DNA of 64,000 bases from contig JANWZO010000001.1 in the NCBI GenBank assembly GCA_025054615.1, positions 62,001-126,000 of the forward strand. Reading direction: 5' to 3'. Made by a program: the position numbers and the translations under genes. This stretch comes from Kiritimatiellia bacterium. Its GTDB lineage: Bacteria > Verrucomicrobiota > Kiritimatiellia > CAIVKH01. Position 1 is the first letter of the stretch. Each line of letters opens with the position of its first letter. The notes below the pieces were generated by a model. It was not told where the DNA came from and searched no databases. It saw only the letters and a list, made by a program, of their open reading frames with translations. Positions 46,003-56,004 of the stretch are shown in pieces.

Positions 46003-46638
46003 TCAGACCGGGGGATGCAAATACAGCGGCTCCCACGGCTCTTCGTGCGCGGCGCTGCGCGCAAGGCGGCCGACAGATTTGGCGGTCGGATAAGCCGTGA
46101 TAATTGAAGCCGACGGAATCGCGGCTGATTGGGCCAGGCGTTCCGGTTCACTCGAGATGACCGTCGCCCGGCTCGCAATATCGCGGAACTCGGCAGCCGG
46201 GATCACCCGGTACTCACCGACGCGAACAACGCCACCGGGAACTGGCTCAAACTCCGCGTACCACACGCACCCGCGCCGTGCGTCCCCCGCGACGACGACC
46301 CGGCTTGGAGTGCCCGACGATTTTTCCCACCACTCGAGGGCCGTCGCGGCGGCGCTACTGACGGCACGAATCGGCTGTCCGCCGGGTGCCGCGAGCATGC
46401 GTACAGCCGTTAGCGCGGCGCGAAGGCCGGAATAGGAACCTGGCCCGCGCCCTGCCGCGAAGAGTCGAATCGTGGACCAATCCGGAATCGATTCCGCAAC
46501 AAGGCGGCGAAGTGCAGGCCAGAACGCTAGATGCCGAGCGGAAGCGTCCTCCCACTCCTGAACGGCGACGACCTCGCCGCTCTCCGAAAGTAGGGCAATA
46601 CCGCCAAGTCGGCTGGAAAGGTCGACCGCGAATATCAT
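46003..46638 (-). CDS. tsaB: tRNA threonylcarbamoyladenosine biosynthesis protein TsaB
   Basis: 211 residues, starting [16 protein letters not shown], the ASKHA fold beginning of TsaB, with AAGRGPGSYSGLRAALTAVRMLA in the middle. It has the N-terminal half of the fold and no metal-binding HxxxH, as expected for the non-catalytic partner of TsaD in t6A synthesis. The ATG overlaps the tsaE stop by four bases (ATGA). TsaC and TsaD are not in the window. Confidence 0.92.
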   Translation of the reverse strand: MIFAVDLSSRLGGIALLSESGEVVAVQEWEDASARHLAFWPALRRLVAESIPDWSTIRLFAAGRGPGSYSGLRAALTAVRMLAAPGGQPIRAVSSAAATALEWWEKSSGTPSRVVVAGDARRGCVWYAEFEPVPGGVVRVGEYRVIPAAEFRDIASRATVISSEPERLAQSAAIPSASIITAYPTAKSVGRLARSAAHEEPWEPLYLHPPV

Positions 46639-47087
46639 GGGGCAAGTCCCCGAATTTCAATGATCCGCTCGTCTGGCTTGGCGCCCATGGCGAGCCGGAC
46701 ATGGAGGGTCGCGGCCGGAAGAAGTTCGGCAATCCGGTCCGCCCATTCGATTGCGATGACGCCATCGCCCTCCAGGTAGTCCATCAGTCCCGCTTTGAGG
46801 AATTCTTCCGGCGACTGAATGCGGTACAGGTCGGCATGGTACAGCGGAAGTCGCCCACCCCGATACTCGTGGAGAAGCGTGAACGTTGGGCTGGTGACAG
46901 CTGCGGCGCAGCCCAGGCCCTCGGCCAATCCTTGTACGAAGCAGGTCTTCCCAGAGCCCAGCTCCCCATGAAGGGCGATGACCGCCCCCGGCCCCAGCCG
47001 CCGGGCCAGTCCAGCCGCGATGGATCGCGTCTCCTTAGCACTAAAAGAAACCGTTTGACTCGTTGGGGAAGGGCACCCGCTTTTCAT
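46635..47087 (-). CDS. tsaE: tRNA threonylcarbamoyladenosine biosynthesis ATPase TsaE
   Basis: 150 residues from the ATG at 47087 (the open frame continues to 47213, but the extension has no family match). The P-loop is [12 protein letters not shown], followed by [14 protein letters not shown] and the Walker B-like IAIEWADR. It drives the TsaBDE complex that makes t6A on tRNAs reading ANN codons. First gene of the unit tsaE-tsaB-unknown-rph, divergent from the giant secreted protein gene. Confidence 0.94.
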   Translation of the reverse strand: MKSGCPSPTSQTVSFSAKETRSIAAGLARRLGPGAVIALHGELGSGKTCFVQGLAEGLGCAAAVTSPTFTLLHEYRGGRLPLYHADLYRIQSPEEFLKAGLMDYLEGDGVIAIEWADRIAELLPAATLHVRLAMGAKPDERIIEIRGLAP

Positions 47088-47207
47088 TAGAAAGGCTATC
47101 GTCTCAGAAGCTGTTTTGCGCTGCAAGATCCTCGCGAATTGCTTTACTACCAGAAATAAAACCCAAGTGTAACCCTTTGTTAGTCGACAAGTTGTGTAAA
47201 TCCGACT

Positions 47208-47223
47208 CAACAATACATTGTTG
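47208..47223. promoter_or_regulatory. Palindrome upstream of the giant gene
   Basis: CAACAAT-AC-ATTGTTG is a perfect inverted repeat with 7-bp arms and a 2-bp centre. It is followed by an alternating TATATATATATG tract (47228-47239) and the giant gene start at 47271. It is a candidate operator or protein-binding site in the 183-bp divergent gap with tsaE. No regulator is implied by neighbours. Confidence 0.4.
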
Positions 47224-47270
47224 CCTGTATATATATATGTGGGAGTACGAAACTTTTCGAAGTGGTGGGT

Positions 47271-50200
47271 ATGTCGAGGCTAAAGCATTTTGGCCGTGGA
47301 TTATTTTTACTGAATTTCGGCTATTCCAGGACTAGCGTCCTGTTGTCTCTTGTTTTTTCCCTGCTTAGCGGCCTTGACGCCGTTTTTGCCCAAATCAGGT
47401 ATTCATGGCGCTCGGACTCGCCGCCGGGTGATTTGTGGTGGTCCACGCCCTCGAACTGGGTGCGAATTGACACCCTCGCGGCGGAGGCGCCGACCGGTTA
47501 TGAAATCATCATGTTCACCAATTCGCACAAGGCGATGGTGAGCACAAACAATCTGTCTATCACCAACCGCTTTCGGCTTTGGCTTACGAACAACGCGGCT
47601 GCACGCGCCGTTACGGGCATCCTTGAAAACACCTTTCACGCCCTGGGGACAAATGGGCCTTGGATCGCCAACTACAGCACGAATGATCTAACGATTGCGT
47701 TTCCAGTGAGGTCGGGTTCGACCAACTTTCAGCTACTTCCCCTATCGGGATCGATCATTTTCCATAACATCGAACTTGGGGGAAATGGCGCAAGAATCTG
47801 GGGAAACAACACGAATGCGGGGGTGGTTTTCCGGGGGCCCGTTTCGGGGTCTATGGCCGGAACTTTGCGGCTTGCCTCGAATACTTGGGCCCGCTTTGAG
47901 TGGCCGCCGAATTATTCCGGCGAGACGAGGGTGGAGGGCGGCGTTCTGGAATATGGAGTCTCCGGCGGTCCGACTCACACAAACACCATTTTCCTGGGCA
48001 GCTCGAATGGTACACCGGCCATGCTGCGCTTCCTTGCCGGGGGGATCACGATCTCAAATCCAATTGTGACGGAGCCGGGGTCAACGGCGGCCCGCTCCGT
48101 CAATCTCGCGCAAACGGGTACAGTGATCAGCCTTGGGGGTATCGTGCTTTCAAGCCCGCTGACCATCACAGGGTTATCGCCGTCCGCGCAGTGGAACCTT
48201 CAGGGTCCGATTTCCGGGACGGGATCGGTGGTGAAGTGGGGTCCCGGATCGGTGGCAACCCTGGGGACCAATTCCATCTCGGGATCAATTACGATTTGGA
48301 GCGGGGTCTGGCAGGTTGCAGGCTCGGCATTGAACACGGGCCCCTACACGGTGAATGGGGGCACCTTGAGATTTGATGTAACGCCCGGACCGAATCACAC
48401 CAACGTCATCACGCTCGCCCTCAATTCGCCGCAATTGGCTTTTGGCGGGTCGAACGTTACGATTTCAAATCCTCTCCAGATCGCGTCGGGGGGCAACGGG
48501 ATTCGGTGGATCGTCAACCAGTCTACGGGGATTGTCACGTACGCCGGCGATGTTGTGTTCGGGCAAAACACGTGGTTTTCCAATTCGCTCGGCGGGATCC
48601 TGCGTTTTCGGGGAACAAGTGACATTGTCGTTGGGGGCCGTGTTTTCACGGTTGAAACGAATAGCAGTGTCTGGTTTGAGGCGCCAATCATCAGCGGATC
48701 TCTCAATAAGCGTGGGCCCGGTGAATTGGTGCTTGGCCATACCAACTGGTTCATGCATTTGAATGTGGATGGTGGCATTGTCAGGCTCACCGGCGTGATC
48801 GCCACGATTCGGGGTGAGTACCGGATCGGGCCGAATGTCGGAGCTTCAAATGCCTATTTCATTATTGAGGACGCGGGTCTGACCGTCACCAATCCGATCG
48901 TAGTTCGGCAGGTCGGCGAACGCGTTATTGAAACGCGACATATCACGGGGACATCGATGTTGCGCGGCCCCGTATCGCTGACGACGAGCGCTGTTTTCCG
49001 AATAGCTGGCAACGGCGTTCTGGGAGTGTCGAATCTGGTGCTCGGCAACGGACACCTGCTGAAAACAGGACCGGGTCGCCTCGATCTTTTTGAAAACAAC
49101 TTGTTCAATGGAAACAGTTGGATTAGCCAAGGCGTGGTTCGCATTTTCGCGAACAATGCCCTGGGATCCACCGCGGGCTCTAACACGGTGATCGCCGGCG
49201 CGGCCTTGGAGATCACCAACAACCTTGTAATTCCGGAGCGAAATGTCCTCAATGGCTCCGGCGTAGGCGGCCTTGGGGCGCTGCGGCACCTCGGCGGACA
49301 AGCGCGTCTGACGGGCACTACGCTGATCCAGTCGCCAAGTCTTGTCCGGGTTGAGGCGAACTCGCTCACATTCCAAGGGTCGGTTTTGGGGACTTCCGCC
49401 CTCACGTGTACAGGTTCCGGTGACCTGATTTTTAGCAATTTTCATCCGCTGGCGGGTCCTGTGATTTTAGAGGGCGGAACCACGTATCTTCGGGGTCACC
49501 TGAGCAACGCGCCGGTCACTGTGTCCGGCGGCGCCATCCTGGTTGGCTCGGGAACGGTCCAGTCGCTCTCTCTTAACGGATGGCTGGATATCGGTCCGGC
49601 GAGCAACACCGTAGGTCAACTGCGCGCCTTAGGCGCTTCAACTCTGCACACCTCCTGCACGTGGATGGTGAACGTCGGGAATGCCACCGGATCGATTCCC
49701 GGACTGCACTGGGACTTTCTGAATATTTCGGGATTTGCGCTGACGATTGGCGCAACCCCCTCTCAACCGGTCACCCTGCGTGTTGCCGGGAACCCAACAG
49801 CTTTTGTTAATTCCGCGACATATTCGTGGATGATCGCGACGGCGGCGACGGTTGTTGGTTTTGCGCCGAACCACTTTGCCATCGACAGTTCATCCTTTGT
49901 TCCGCCTCTAAACGGCGGCTCCTTCAGCGTTACGGCTACGGCTACGGCGATTTATCTAAGATATCTCCCCGGATTGCTGGCGCCATCCAACATATCGATT
50001 GTCGCCGATGGTCCCCAGATGGTGCGGCTGTCATGGAATCCGGGCGGGTCGGCGGAGACGATTGTCACGCATAACGAGACGAACCCGCCGCCGCTTCTTA
50101 CCAGTGGAACCCCGTATTTTCCCGGTGATTCTCTAGGAGGGGGCGCGCGGGTCATTTATCGAGGCTCAGCAACCTCTCTGGAACACGTTGTCCGAGCGGG

Positions 50201-53200
50201 ATCGTTCAACCAGTATCGAATTCATAGTTCTACGGGCACGATCTACTCCTTTGGCGTCCTGGCAGGGACCAACACCCCCTACCATCCTTCGCCCATCGCG
50301 GAAAACTTCTCCTACACGAATGGCGTTGCGCTGGGTGGGCTGGACGGCGGAATCGGTTGGGCCGGTGCCTGGCCGGTTGGGCCTGGCTCCTATACCGCGG
50401 CCCAGGTTCAGGTGCAGTTGCCCAGCAATTATTTCCCCAGAGGCGGCAACGCCTTGCATCTGCCACCGCCCGGCGTCAACGCTGACGCAACACGCATTCG
50501 TCCATTCGGTCAGACATTTTCGACCGGCTCTCTCTATGTGAGCTTCACCGTGAGAGCAAGCCTGGTCAACGGCAACCGACGTGTCGGCATTCTGCTGATC
50601 TCCAACTTAATGCCCCGACTTTTCATTGGGGTTCCCGCCAACACAAATGTTTTCGGCATCCAAGAGAATATTTCGTCGAACGGCGCGATGACCTCAATCT
50701 CCGTGAACACCAATATGTTCTACACGCTTATCGCCCGATACACGTTTTCGAACCGACAATTTGCGCTCAACGTCTACACGCCCTCCAATGTGGTGCCCGG
50801 CAACGAGCCGGTCTCCTGGGATGCTGACTACGTGGTTCCCGCCGCTGTCGCTCCTCAATCAATCAATGCTTTGGCGCTTCATGTCCGCTCGTGGAGCGGG
50901 GCGGATAGCGGCGCGACTACATTTGACGAAATCCGGGTAGCGCCGTCGTTCACGCAACTGTTGGCGTCCGTCGCGATCTCGATCACAAACTTTAATGTGG
51001 ACGGCGACTTTCAGGTTTCGGACGAGCAGTTGCGCCTGGGTAATTATGGCATCACGGCTACATTCCTTCATCCGGATGGCATGACCAATACGCTCACCCT
51101 TCCCCATGTTGATCTTCTAGGCCCCACAGGAACCGTGTTGTTTTCAAACATCTTGCTGACCAATCTGACATACAGTGGCGGAGGAACCGTTCTAACCGCC
51201 ATAAATGCCCAGCAGCCTCCGCTCAGTCCATCCGATGTCGTTCTCGGCGTTCACACGGTCCGCTTGTCAGCAATCAACTCCAAAGGGCAACTCATAATTG
51301 ACCAACCCTATGACGCCTCCGGACAGCCGCTGTCGTTTAGCGTCCACGATGATGACGATGAAGAACCCACCACGGCTGACCTATTCTTCCAAGGGATCTA
51401 CAGCGATCGAACCCTGTTGTTCACCGGATTCGAGACCAATGAAAGCTGGCCAGCATTCCTCACCGGCGGATCGACTTGGACGCAAACTATCGTTGTGGGC
51501 TCAGCGACCGGTATTTGGGTCGGCACTTGCGGGTTGACGCCGGGTGGCGCTGCGGCGGGATTGAATAAGCTGGTCTTCCCCGCCTCACCTACGGGCGCTT
51601 ATGTTCAGCTCCCGCCGAGAGCTGCTGTTGGACGAATTGCGCTCGACGCCCGCCTCGATGGCGGGACCAATTCGAGTATGCTCGTGCTCGAACGCTGGAC
51701 GGGCAGCGCATGGGACAGCCTCGGCACCAATCAGATCACCAGTACGCAATACGTAAAATACGCGTGGGCGGTCGGCACCGCTGCAACCTCAGTTTATCGA
51801 CTGGTCCGCGTCGGCCCGACCGGTGCGCCGCCTCTCGCCGTGGACCATATAGAAGTGATCGCTGACGGATCTCTGGAAGACCCTGAAAATTCAGGTTGGA
51901 CGAATAAGACGGACATAACCCTGAGCTGGGCGCCGGCGCGCGACAACCTGTCGCCGATTGCCGAGTATCGCCTCGTCCCGCCAAGTTTTGGATCAAGCCC
52001 GCCCTTGGGTACAAATGACGGGATCGGCATAGGGGCAGGTATCACGAATCTAAGCATCACTCTGTCCAACGCCTCGGGAATTGTCACGGGTTGGATCGCT
52101 GCGATCGACCAAGATATCGATCGCCTGCAAGACCGGCTGATGAGCGAACCTCGCTCATTTATCGTCCGAATCGATACGAATCCGCCGCCAGCGGTGCAGG
52201 ACGTGGACATTGTGAGCGACCCGTTGATCGATGACGCCACAGAAATGCGGATCGAATGGACACCGGCCTCGAGCAACGCCCATGAGGCTGCAGGGTGGAG
52301 AACCCTCGATCAGGAGCCGCTTTCGCCCTGGGATACCTACGTCATTCGGGTATACCAGTATGATACGAATGGTAACCCCGTTTCCACGACCCTTCTGACC
52401 CGAACCAGCGGCTATCCCGAACTCGCCTCCAATAACACAACCACCATCATAATTTCGAATCTTCTCGAGGACACGGACTATGGCATCTTGATCTCGGGCC
52501 GTGATCGGGCCGGTAATGAAGGTCCGGGACTGTTAATTACGGGACGAACCGAATCCGCTTCCTTCGGAATCGTTCAGGGAATCGCTGTCAGCGGCTCGCC
52601 TACAAATGTTATCCATCTAACCGTCACGGGAACACCCAACAAGGTCTACGATGTGGTCTATGTAGATGCGCTCTCATTCACCAACGGTTTATCAAATGAG
52701 TGGGACATCATTTGGAGCGTGACAACTACGCCGATCAGCGTGTTGACGGATGTGGGTGGATTCAACGCCACGAACCGATTCCGGCCAGTGCCTGAGGCCA
52801 TGGGCCGCACCATGCGCTTCTATCGGGTGGCCGGCCAACAAAAGTGGAAAGCGGGCGTGCACCCGCAGAGACGTTCGAGTCCAGCCGTCTACGTCAAAAA
52901 AACGCTTCGCCTCGTGCCAGGTGAAAATTGGCACTCTCTCTTCTTTGAGCCGGACACTAACACCGTCGCGCACATTTTCGGACTCGACCGTTTGCCCGCT
53001 TCTCTGACCTACGCAAACGCGACGCGGATTTACTGGTTCGCACCGACCAATATCGGCGGCACCTACAACTTTGCCACCAACGTTATCGGGCTGTATGGCG
53101 ATGGGATATCCAACACCTGGCGTCGATGGACCAACGATTGGGGACCTTCCGCCAATGAGATGCCTGTGCCGCTCCATCAGGGCTTCATGATCGAGCTCCC

Positions 53201-53654
53201 CTCCTCCGCGCCAACCACGATGCTATCCCTCGTGGGCCGCGTGAAGACCAACTCGATTGTCGTTCAAATCCCGGGGCGCCCCCCTGGCGCCTCCAATGAT
53301 TATTACTGGATCATGAGTTGGAACTACCCTTACCGCCTTTCGCTGAACGAGATGAGTCTAGCCGGGTCAGGTATCTCAGCGACTCCGCTTCCGACGCAGT
53401 CGGATGAAATACGCATTCTCCGCAACCGCGGGATGGGTTCGGTTGAGCACCCCAAGATCCGAGCCCGGATGACCAATCAGTGGAACTGGCGGATCTTTGC
53501 GTACTCCACAAATGAATTTAGCTCGCCGCCAAACCCGAACACCAAGGTCATCGAGCCGGACGATGCCATCATTTTCGTCCGGCGAACGACCAATACGATC
53601 TATTGGACGAACAAGTTCTACTACTCAGTGCCCGGCACTCAATTCAATCCGTGA
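47271..53654 (+). CDS. Giant secreted protein with autotransporter-type beta repeats and FN3-like modules
   Basis: 2127 residues from the ATG at 47271 (a GTG at 47262 is also in frame). A signal peptide with a long n-region (about 1-40, VFA-Q) is followed by repeated beta-strand units of the PATR type (GSVVKWGPGSVATLGTN, SLNKRGPGELVLG, LLKTGPGRLDLFENN; bases about 48200-49650). FN3-like and laminin-G-like modules come next (about 49975-52560). A C-terminal domain (about 52893-53651) aligns with the small exported protein at 17868-18323. Asn/Thr/Gly-rich with few charged residues. PATR usually means a passenger exported by an autotransporter, but there is no C-terminal barrel, so export is by another route. 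Function unknown; adhesin-like surface fibre is an inference. Confidence 0.8.
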   Translation: MSRLKHFGRGLFLLNFGYSRTSVLLSLVFSLLSGLDAVFAQIRYSWRSDSPPGDLWWSTPSNWVRIDTLAAEAPTGYEIIMFTNSHKAMVSTNNLSITNRFRLWLTNNAAARAVTGILENTFHALGTNGPWIANYSTNDLTIAFPVRSGSTNFQLLPLSGSIIFHNIELGGNGARIWGNNTNAGVVFRGPVSGSMAGTLRLASNTWARFEWPPNYSGETRVEGGVLEYGVSGGPTHTNTIFLGSSNGTPAMLRFLAGGITISNPIVTEPGSTAARSVNLAQTGTVISLGGIVLSSPLTITGLSPSAQWNLQGPISGTGSVVKWGPGSVATLGTNSISGSITIWSGVWQVAGSALNTGPYTVNGGTLRFDVTPGPNHTNVITLALNSPQLAFGGSNVTISNPLQIASGGNGIRWIVNQSTGIVTYAGDVVFGQNTWFSNSLGGILRFRGTSDIVVGGRVFTVETNSSVWFEAPIISGSLNKRGPGELVLGHTNWFMHLNVDGGIVRLTGVIATIRGEYRIGPNVGASNAYFIIEDAGLTVTNPIVVRQVGERVIETRHITGTSMLRGPVSLTTSAVFRIAGNGVLGVSNLVLGNGHLLKTGPGRLDLFENNLFNGNSWISQGVVRIFANNALGSTAGSNTVIAGAALEITNNLVIPERNVLNGSGVGGLGALRHLGGQARLTGTTLIQSPSLVRVEANSLTFQGSVLGTSALTCTGSGDLIFSNFHPLAGPVILEGGTTYLRGHLSNAPVTVSGGAILVGSGTVQSLSLNGWLDIGPASNTVGQLRALGASTLHTSCTWMVNVGNATGSIPGLHWDFLNISGFALTIGATPSQPVTLRVAGNPTAFVNSATYSWMIATAATVVGFAPNHFAIDSSSFVPPLNGGSFSVTATATAIYLRYLPGLLAPSNISIVADGPQMVRLSWNPGGSAETIVTHNETNPPPLLTSGTPYFPGDSLGGGARVIYRGSATSLEHVVRAGSFNQYRIHSSTGTIYSFGVLAGTNTPYHPSPIAENFSYTNGVALGGLDGGIGWAGAWPVGPGSYTAAQVQVQLPSNYFPRGGNALHLPPPGVNADATRIRPFGQTFSTGSLYVSFTVRASLVNGNRRVGILLISNLMPRLFIGVPANTNVFGIQENISSNGAMTSISVNTNMFYTLIARYTFSNRQFALNVYTPSNVVPGNEPVSWDADYVVPAAVAPQSINALALHVRSWSGADSGATTFDEIRVAPSFTQLLASVAISITNFNVDGDFQVSDEQLRLGNYGITATFLHPDGMTNTLTLPHVDLLGPTGTVLFSNILLTNLTYSGGGTVLTAINAQQPPLSPSDVVLGVHTVRLSAINSKGQLIIDQPYDASGQPLSFSVHDDDDEEPTTADLFFQGIYSDRTLLFTGFETNESWPAFLTGGSTWTQTIVVGSATGIWVGTCGLTPGGAAAGLNKLVFPASPTGAYVQLPPRAAVGRIALDARLDGGTNSSMLVLERWTGSAWDSLGTNQITSTQYVKYAWAVGTAATSVYRLVRVGPTGAPPLAVDHIEVIADGSLEDPENSGWTNKTDITLSWAPARDNLSPIAEYRLVPPSFGSSPPLGTNDGIGIGAGITNLSITLSNASGIVTGWIAAIDQDIDRLQDRLMSEPRSFIVRIDTNPPPAVQDVDIVSDPLIDDATEMRIEWTPASSNAHEAAGWRTLDQEPLSPWDTYVIRVYQYDTNGNPVSTTLLTRTSGYPELASNNTTTIIISNLLEDTDYGILISGRDRAGNEGPGLLITGRTESASFGIVQGIAVSGSPTNVIHLTVTGTPNKVYDVVYVDALSFTNGLSNEWDIIWSVTTTPISVLTDVGGFNATNRFRPVPEAMGRTMRFYRVAGQQKWKAGVHPQRRSSPAVYVKKTLRLVPGENWHSLFFEPDTNTVAHIFGLDRLPASLTYANATRIYWFAPTNIGGTYNFATNVIGLYGDGISNTWRRWTNDWGPSANEMPVPLHQGFMIELPSSAPTTMLSLVGRVKTNSIVVQIPGRPPGASNDYYWIMSWNYPYRLSLNEMSLAGSGISATPLPTQSDEIRILRNRGMGSVEHPKIRARMTNQWNWRIFAYSTNEFSSPPNPNTKVIEPDDAIIFVRRTTNTIYWTNKFYYSVPGTQFNP

Positions 53655-53702
53655 CGGTCGCGTAGGTCGCGAGTCATCGGGCAACCCACTGAGCCGACCC
53701 AG

Positions 53703-54740
53703 TCAACAAATACGGGGCAGTTGCTCGCCGGTGAGCAGGTCGAGGACCCGTGTGGCCCCGATTTCGCTGGTCAACGTGAGGACGCCGCGCGGCTCTTCGG
53801 TGACCCGGCCGATGATGGACGCCGCCGTGCCCATGAGGGACAAGGCGCGAGGGGCATCCTCCGGCGCGACGATCGCGACAAAGCGCCCTTCGTTGGCCAC
53901 GTAAAGAGGATCGAGGCCGAGCATCTCACAGGCACCGCGAACCTCGTCGCGAACGGGGATCGCCCGGCCGTCGATGTGGATCCGAAGGCCGCGATCCCGC
54001 GCGATCTCGATCAAGGCCGCAGCCAGTCCGCCACGCGTGCAATCCCTCAAACAACGGACCGCGACGCCCGCCTCCAGGAGCGCCAGGGCCTCGGCGTGCA
54101 CCGGCGCGCAATCGCTCTCCAGGGGCGACTCAAACCCAATCCCTTCCCGAGCGGCCATAATCGCCGTCCCATGCCGCCCAACATCGCCGTTGATTAGGAC
54201 GACATCGCCTGGCCGAATCTCGGCAGGACGTATCGGCGAAGGGGCGATGACCCGCCCCACTCCGGCGGTGTTGATGTACACGCCATCGCAACGACCGCGC
54301 TCGACGACTTTTATATCACCGGTCACGATCGAAATACCGGCGCGTCGTGCGGCGGCGGCCATGGAAGCGACGATGCGGCGAAGCGTATCCATCGGCAGGC
54401 CTTCCTCGAGGATAAATCCGGCGCTCAGTCCCAGTGGCCGCGCTCCGCACATTGCGAGGTCATTCACCGTACCGTTGACTGCGAGAGACCCGATATCGCC
54501 CCCTGGAAAGAAGAGTGGCCGAATCACGTAGGAGTCGGTGGTAAATGCGAGGGGTCCCGCGGCCGCCTCGAGTACAGCGCCATCGTGGCGCTGATCCAGA
54601 TAGGGATTAGCAAATGCCGGTCGAAACACGTGCTCGATAAGATCCTGCATCAGGCGGCCTCCGCCCCCGTGCGCCAGAACGATCCGGGGATAATGGCGCA
54701 AAGGCAGCGGACACTCCGGCAACGGTTCAGGCGCGTTCAT
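53703..54740 (-). CDS. hypE: Hydrogenase maturation protein HypE
   Basis: 345 residues. PurM-like ATPase that dehydrates S-carboxamide to thiocyanate on its C-terminal Cys for the CN ligands of [NiFe] hydrogenase. The start region [16 protein letters not shown], the [17 protein letters not shown] block and the C-terminal PRIC (ending in the required Cys) are present. It lies 60 bases after hypD. No hydrogenase structural gene, hypA, B, C or F is in the window, so these are elsewhere. Confidence 0.94.
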   Translation of the reverse strand: MNAPEPLPECPLPLRHYPRIVLAHGGGGRLMQDLIEHVFRPAFANPYLDQRHDGAVLEAAAGPLAFTTDSYVIRPLFFPGGDIGSLAVNGTVNDLAMCGARPLGLSAGFILEEGLPMDTLRRIVASMAAAARRAGISIVTGDIKVVERGRCDGVYINTAGVGRVIAPSPIRPAEIRPGDVVLINGDVGRHGTAIMAAREGIGFESPLESDCAPVHAEALALLEAGVAVRCLRDCTRGGLAAALIEIARDRGLRIHIDGRAIPVRDEVRGACEMLGLDPLYVANEGRFVAIVAPEDAPRALSLMGTAASIIGRVTEEPRGVLTLTSEIGATRVLDLLTGEQLPRIC

Positions 54741-54800
54741 GGCTGGCGAACAGCATCCGGACGATGCAGATTCGAGATCGCGCGTGTTCGGAATTGTGCA

Positions 54801-55901
54801 TCAAGTGGTCGAATTTACCGCACGGCGGTATCGATAGTACGCCGCGCAGGCTCCCTCCGAAGAAACCATCGTGGCCCCGAGCGGGGTTTCCGGAGTACAC
54901 CGCGTGCCAAACGCGGGGCAATCCAGCGGCTTTTTTAGCCCCTGCATGATTAATCCGCTGATGCACTCCGTCGCCTCTTCGCGCGTGATAGAGGCGACCC
55001 CGAACTTTGACTCCGCGTCATACATGCGATAAGGCTCCCGAAGCCGCAGACCGCTCCGCGGAATCTCACCGATGCCCCGCCACTTTCGATCCGCCACCTC
55101 GAAAATCTCGCGGATCAACGCCTGCGCCGGCCGGTTGCCCTCCGGTCGAACCGAGCGGGCGTACTGGTTCTCGACCTCGGCGCGGCCCTCCTCGAGTTGA
55201 GTCACGGCCATCAGGACCCCCTGAAGGATGTCGAGCGGTTCAAATCCGGTAACGACAATCGGCACACGGAAACGCTCGGCGAGAGGCTTGTATTCCTCGA
55301 CGCCCATGATCGTGCAAACGTGCCCGGCGGCCAAAAACGCCTGAACGCGCGACCGCTGCGACGCCATCAGCGATTCGATCGCCGGGGGTACCAGGACATG
55401 AGAGACCAGCAGCGAGAAGTTTTTCAATCCGCGCTGGTGGGCCTGCGCAACCGCCATGGCATTCGCCGGCGCCGTCGTCTCAAACCCCACTGCAAAAAAG
55501 ACCACCTCCCGGTCCGGATTCGCCGCGGCCAGGCGTACCGCATCCAAAGGCGAATACACGATGCGCACGTCATGCCCGTCCGCTTTCGCCGACAGCAGAT
55601 CCCCGTTTGATCCCGGAACGCGCAACATATCGCCGAACGAACAAAAAATGACCCCTCGGCGCCGCGCGATCTCAATGGCTTTGTCGATAATCTCAACAGG
55701 GGTGACACACACGGGGCAACCGGGCCCATGGACGAGTTCGATGCCCGGCGGCAGAAGTTCGTCGATGCCAAATTTGATGATTGCGTGCGTCTGGCCGCCG
55801 CAGACCTCCATCAAGGTCCACGGGCGCGTGGCGACCCGGCGCAATTGGGCGGCCAATTTTTTTGCCCCCGCCGCATCGCGATATTCATCCAGGTATTTCA
55901 T
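54801..55901 (-). CDS. hypD: Hydrogenase maturation protein HypD
   Basis: 366 residues. Iron-sulfur scaffold that, with HypC, assembles the Fe(CN)2CO unit. [21 protein letters not shown], the GFETTAP loop and the C-terminal cysteine set DCPAFGTRC...SEGACAAYY for the [4Fe-4S] cluster are intact. It is first of a hypD-hypE pair. The 103-base gap upstream contains an inverted repeat (CGGTCAG at 55917-55923, CTGACCG at 55938-55944) but no clear promoter. Confidence 0.95.
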   Translation of the reverse strand: MKYLDEYRDAAGAKKLAAQLRRVATRPWTLMEVCGGQTHAIIKFGIDELLPPGIELVHGPGCPVCVTPVEIIDKAIEIARRRGVIFCSFGDMLRVPGSNGDLLSAKADGHDVRIVYSPLDAVRLAAANPDREVVFFAVGFETTAPANAMAVAQAHQRGLKNFSLLVSHVLVPPAIESLMASQRSRVQAFLAAGHVCTIMGVEEYKPLAERFRVPIVVTGFEPLDILQGVLMAVTQLEEGRAEVENQYARSVRPEGNRPAQALIREIFEVADRKWRGIGEIPRSGLRLREPYRMYDAESKFGVASITREEATECISGLIMQGLKKPLDCPAFGTRCTPETPLGATMVSSEGACAAYYRYRRAVNSTT

Positions 55902-56004
55902 CCTCCTCTAGCCGAGCGGTCAGTCGGGACCTCCGCGCTGACCGATACGTCGCCACAGGGAGGTCGCGTGAGACCGCCGCGGAGACAGCGCACCGCGGAC
56001 AAAC

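Noticed and set aside
55917-55944. Inverted repeat CGGTCAG...CTGACCG upstream of hypD
   Set aside because: Fourteen-base loop and no supporting promoter or conservation; noted in the hypD entry only.
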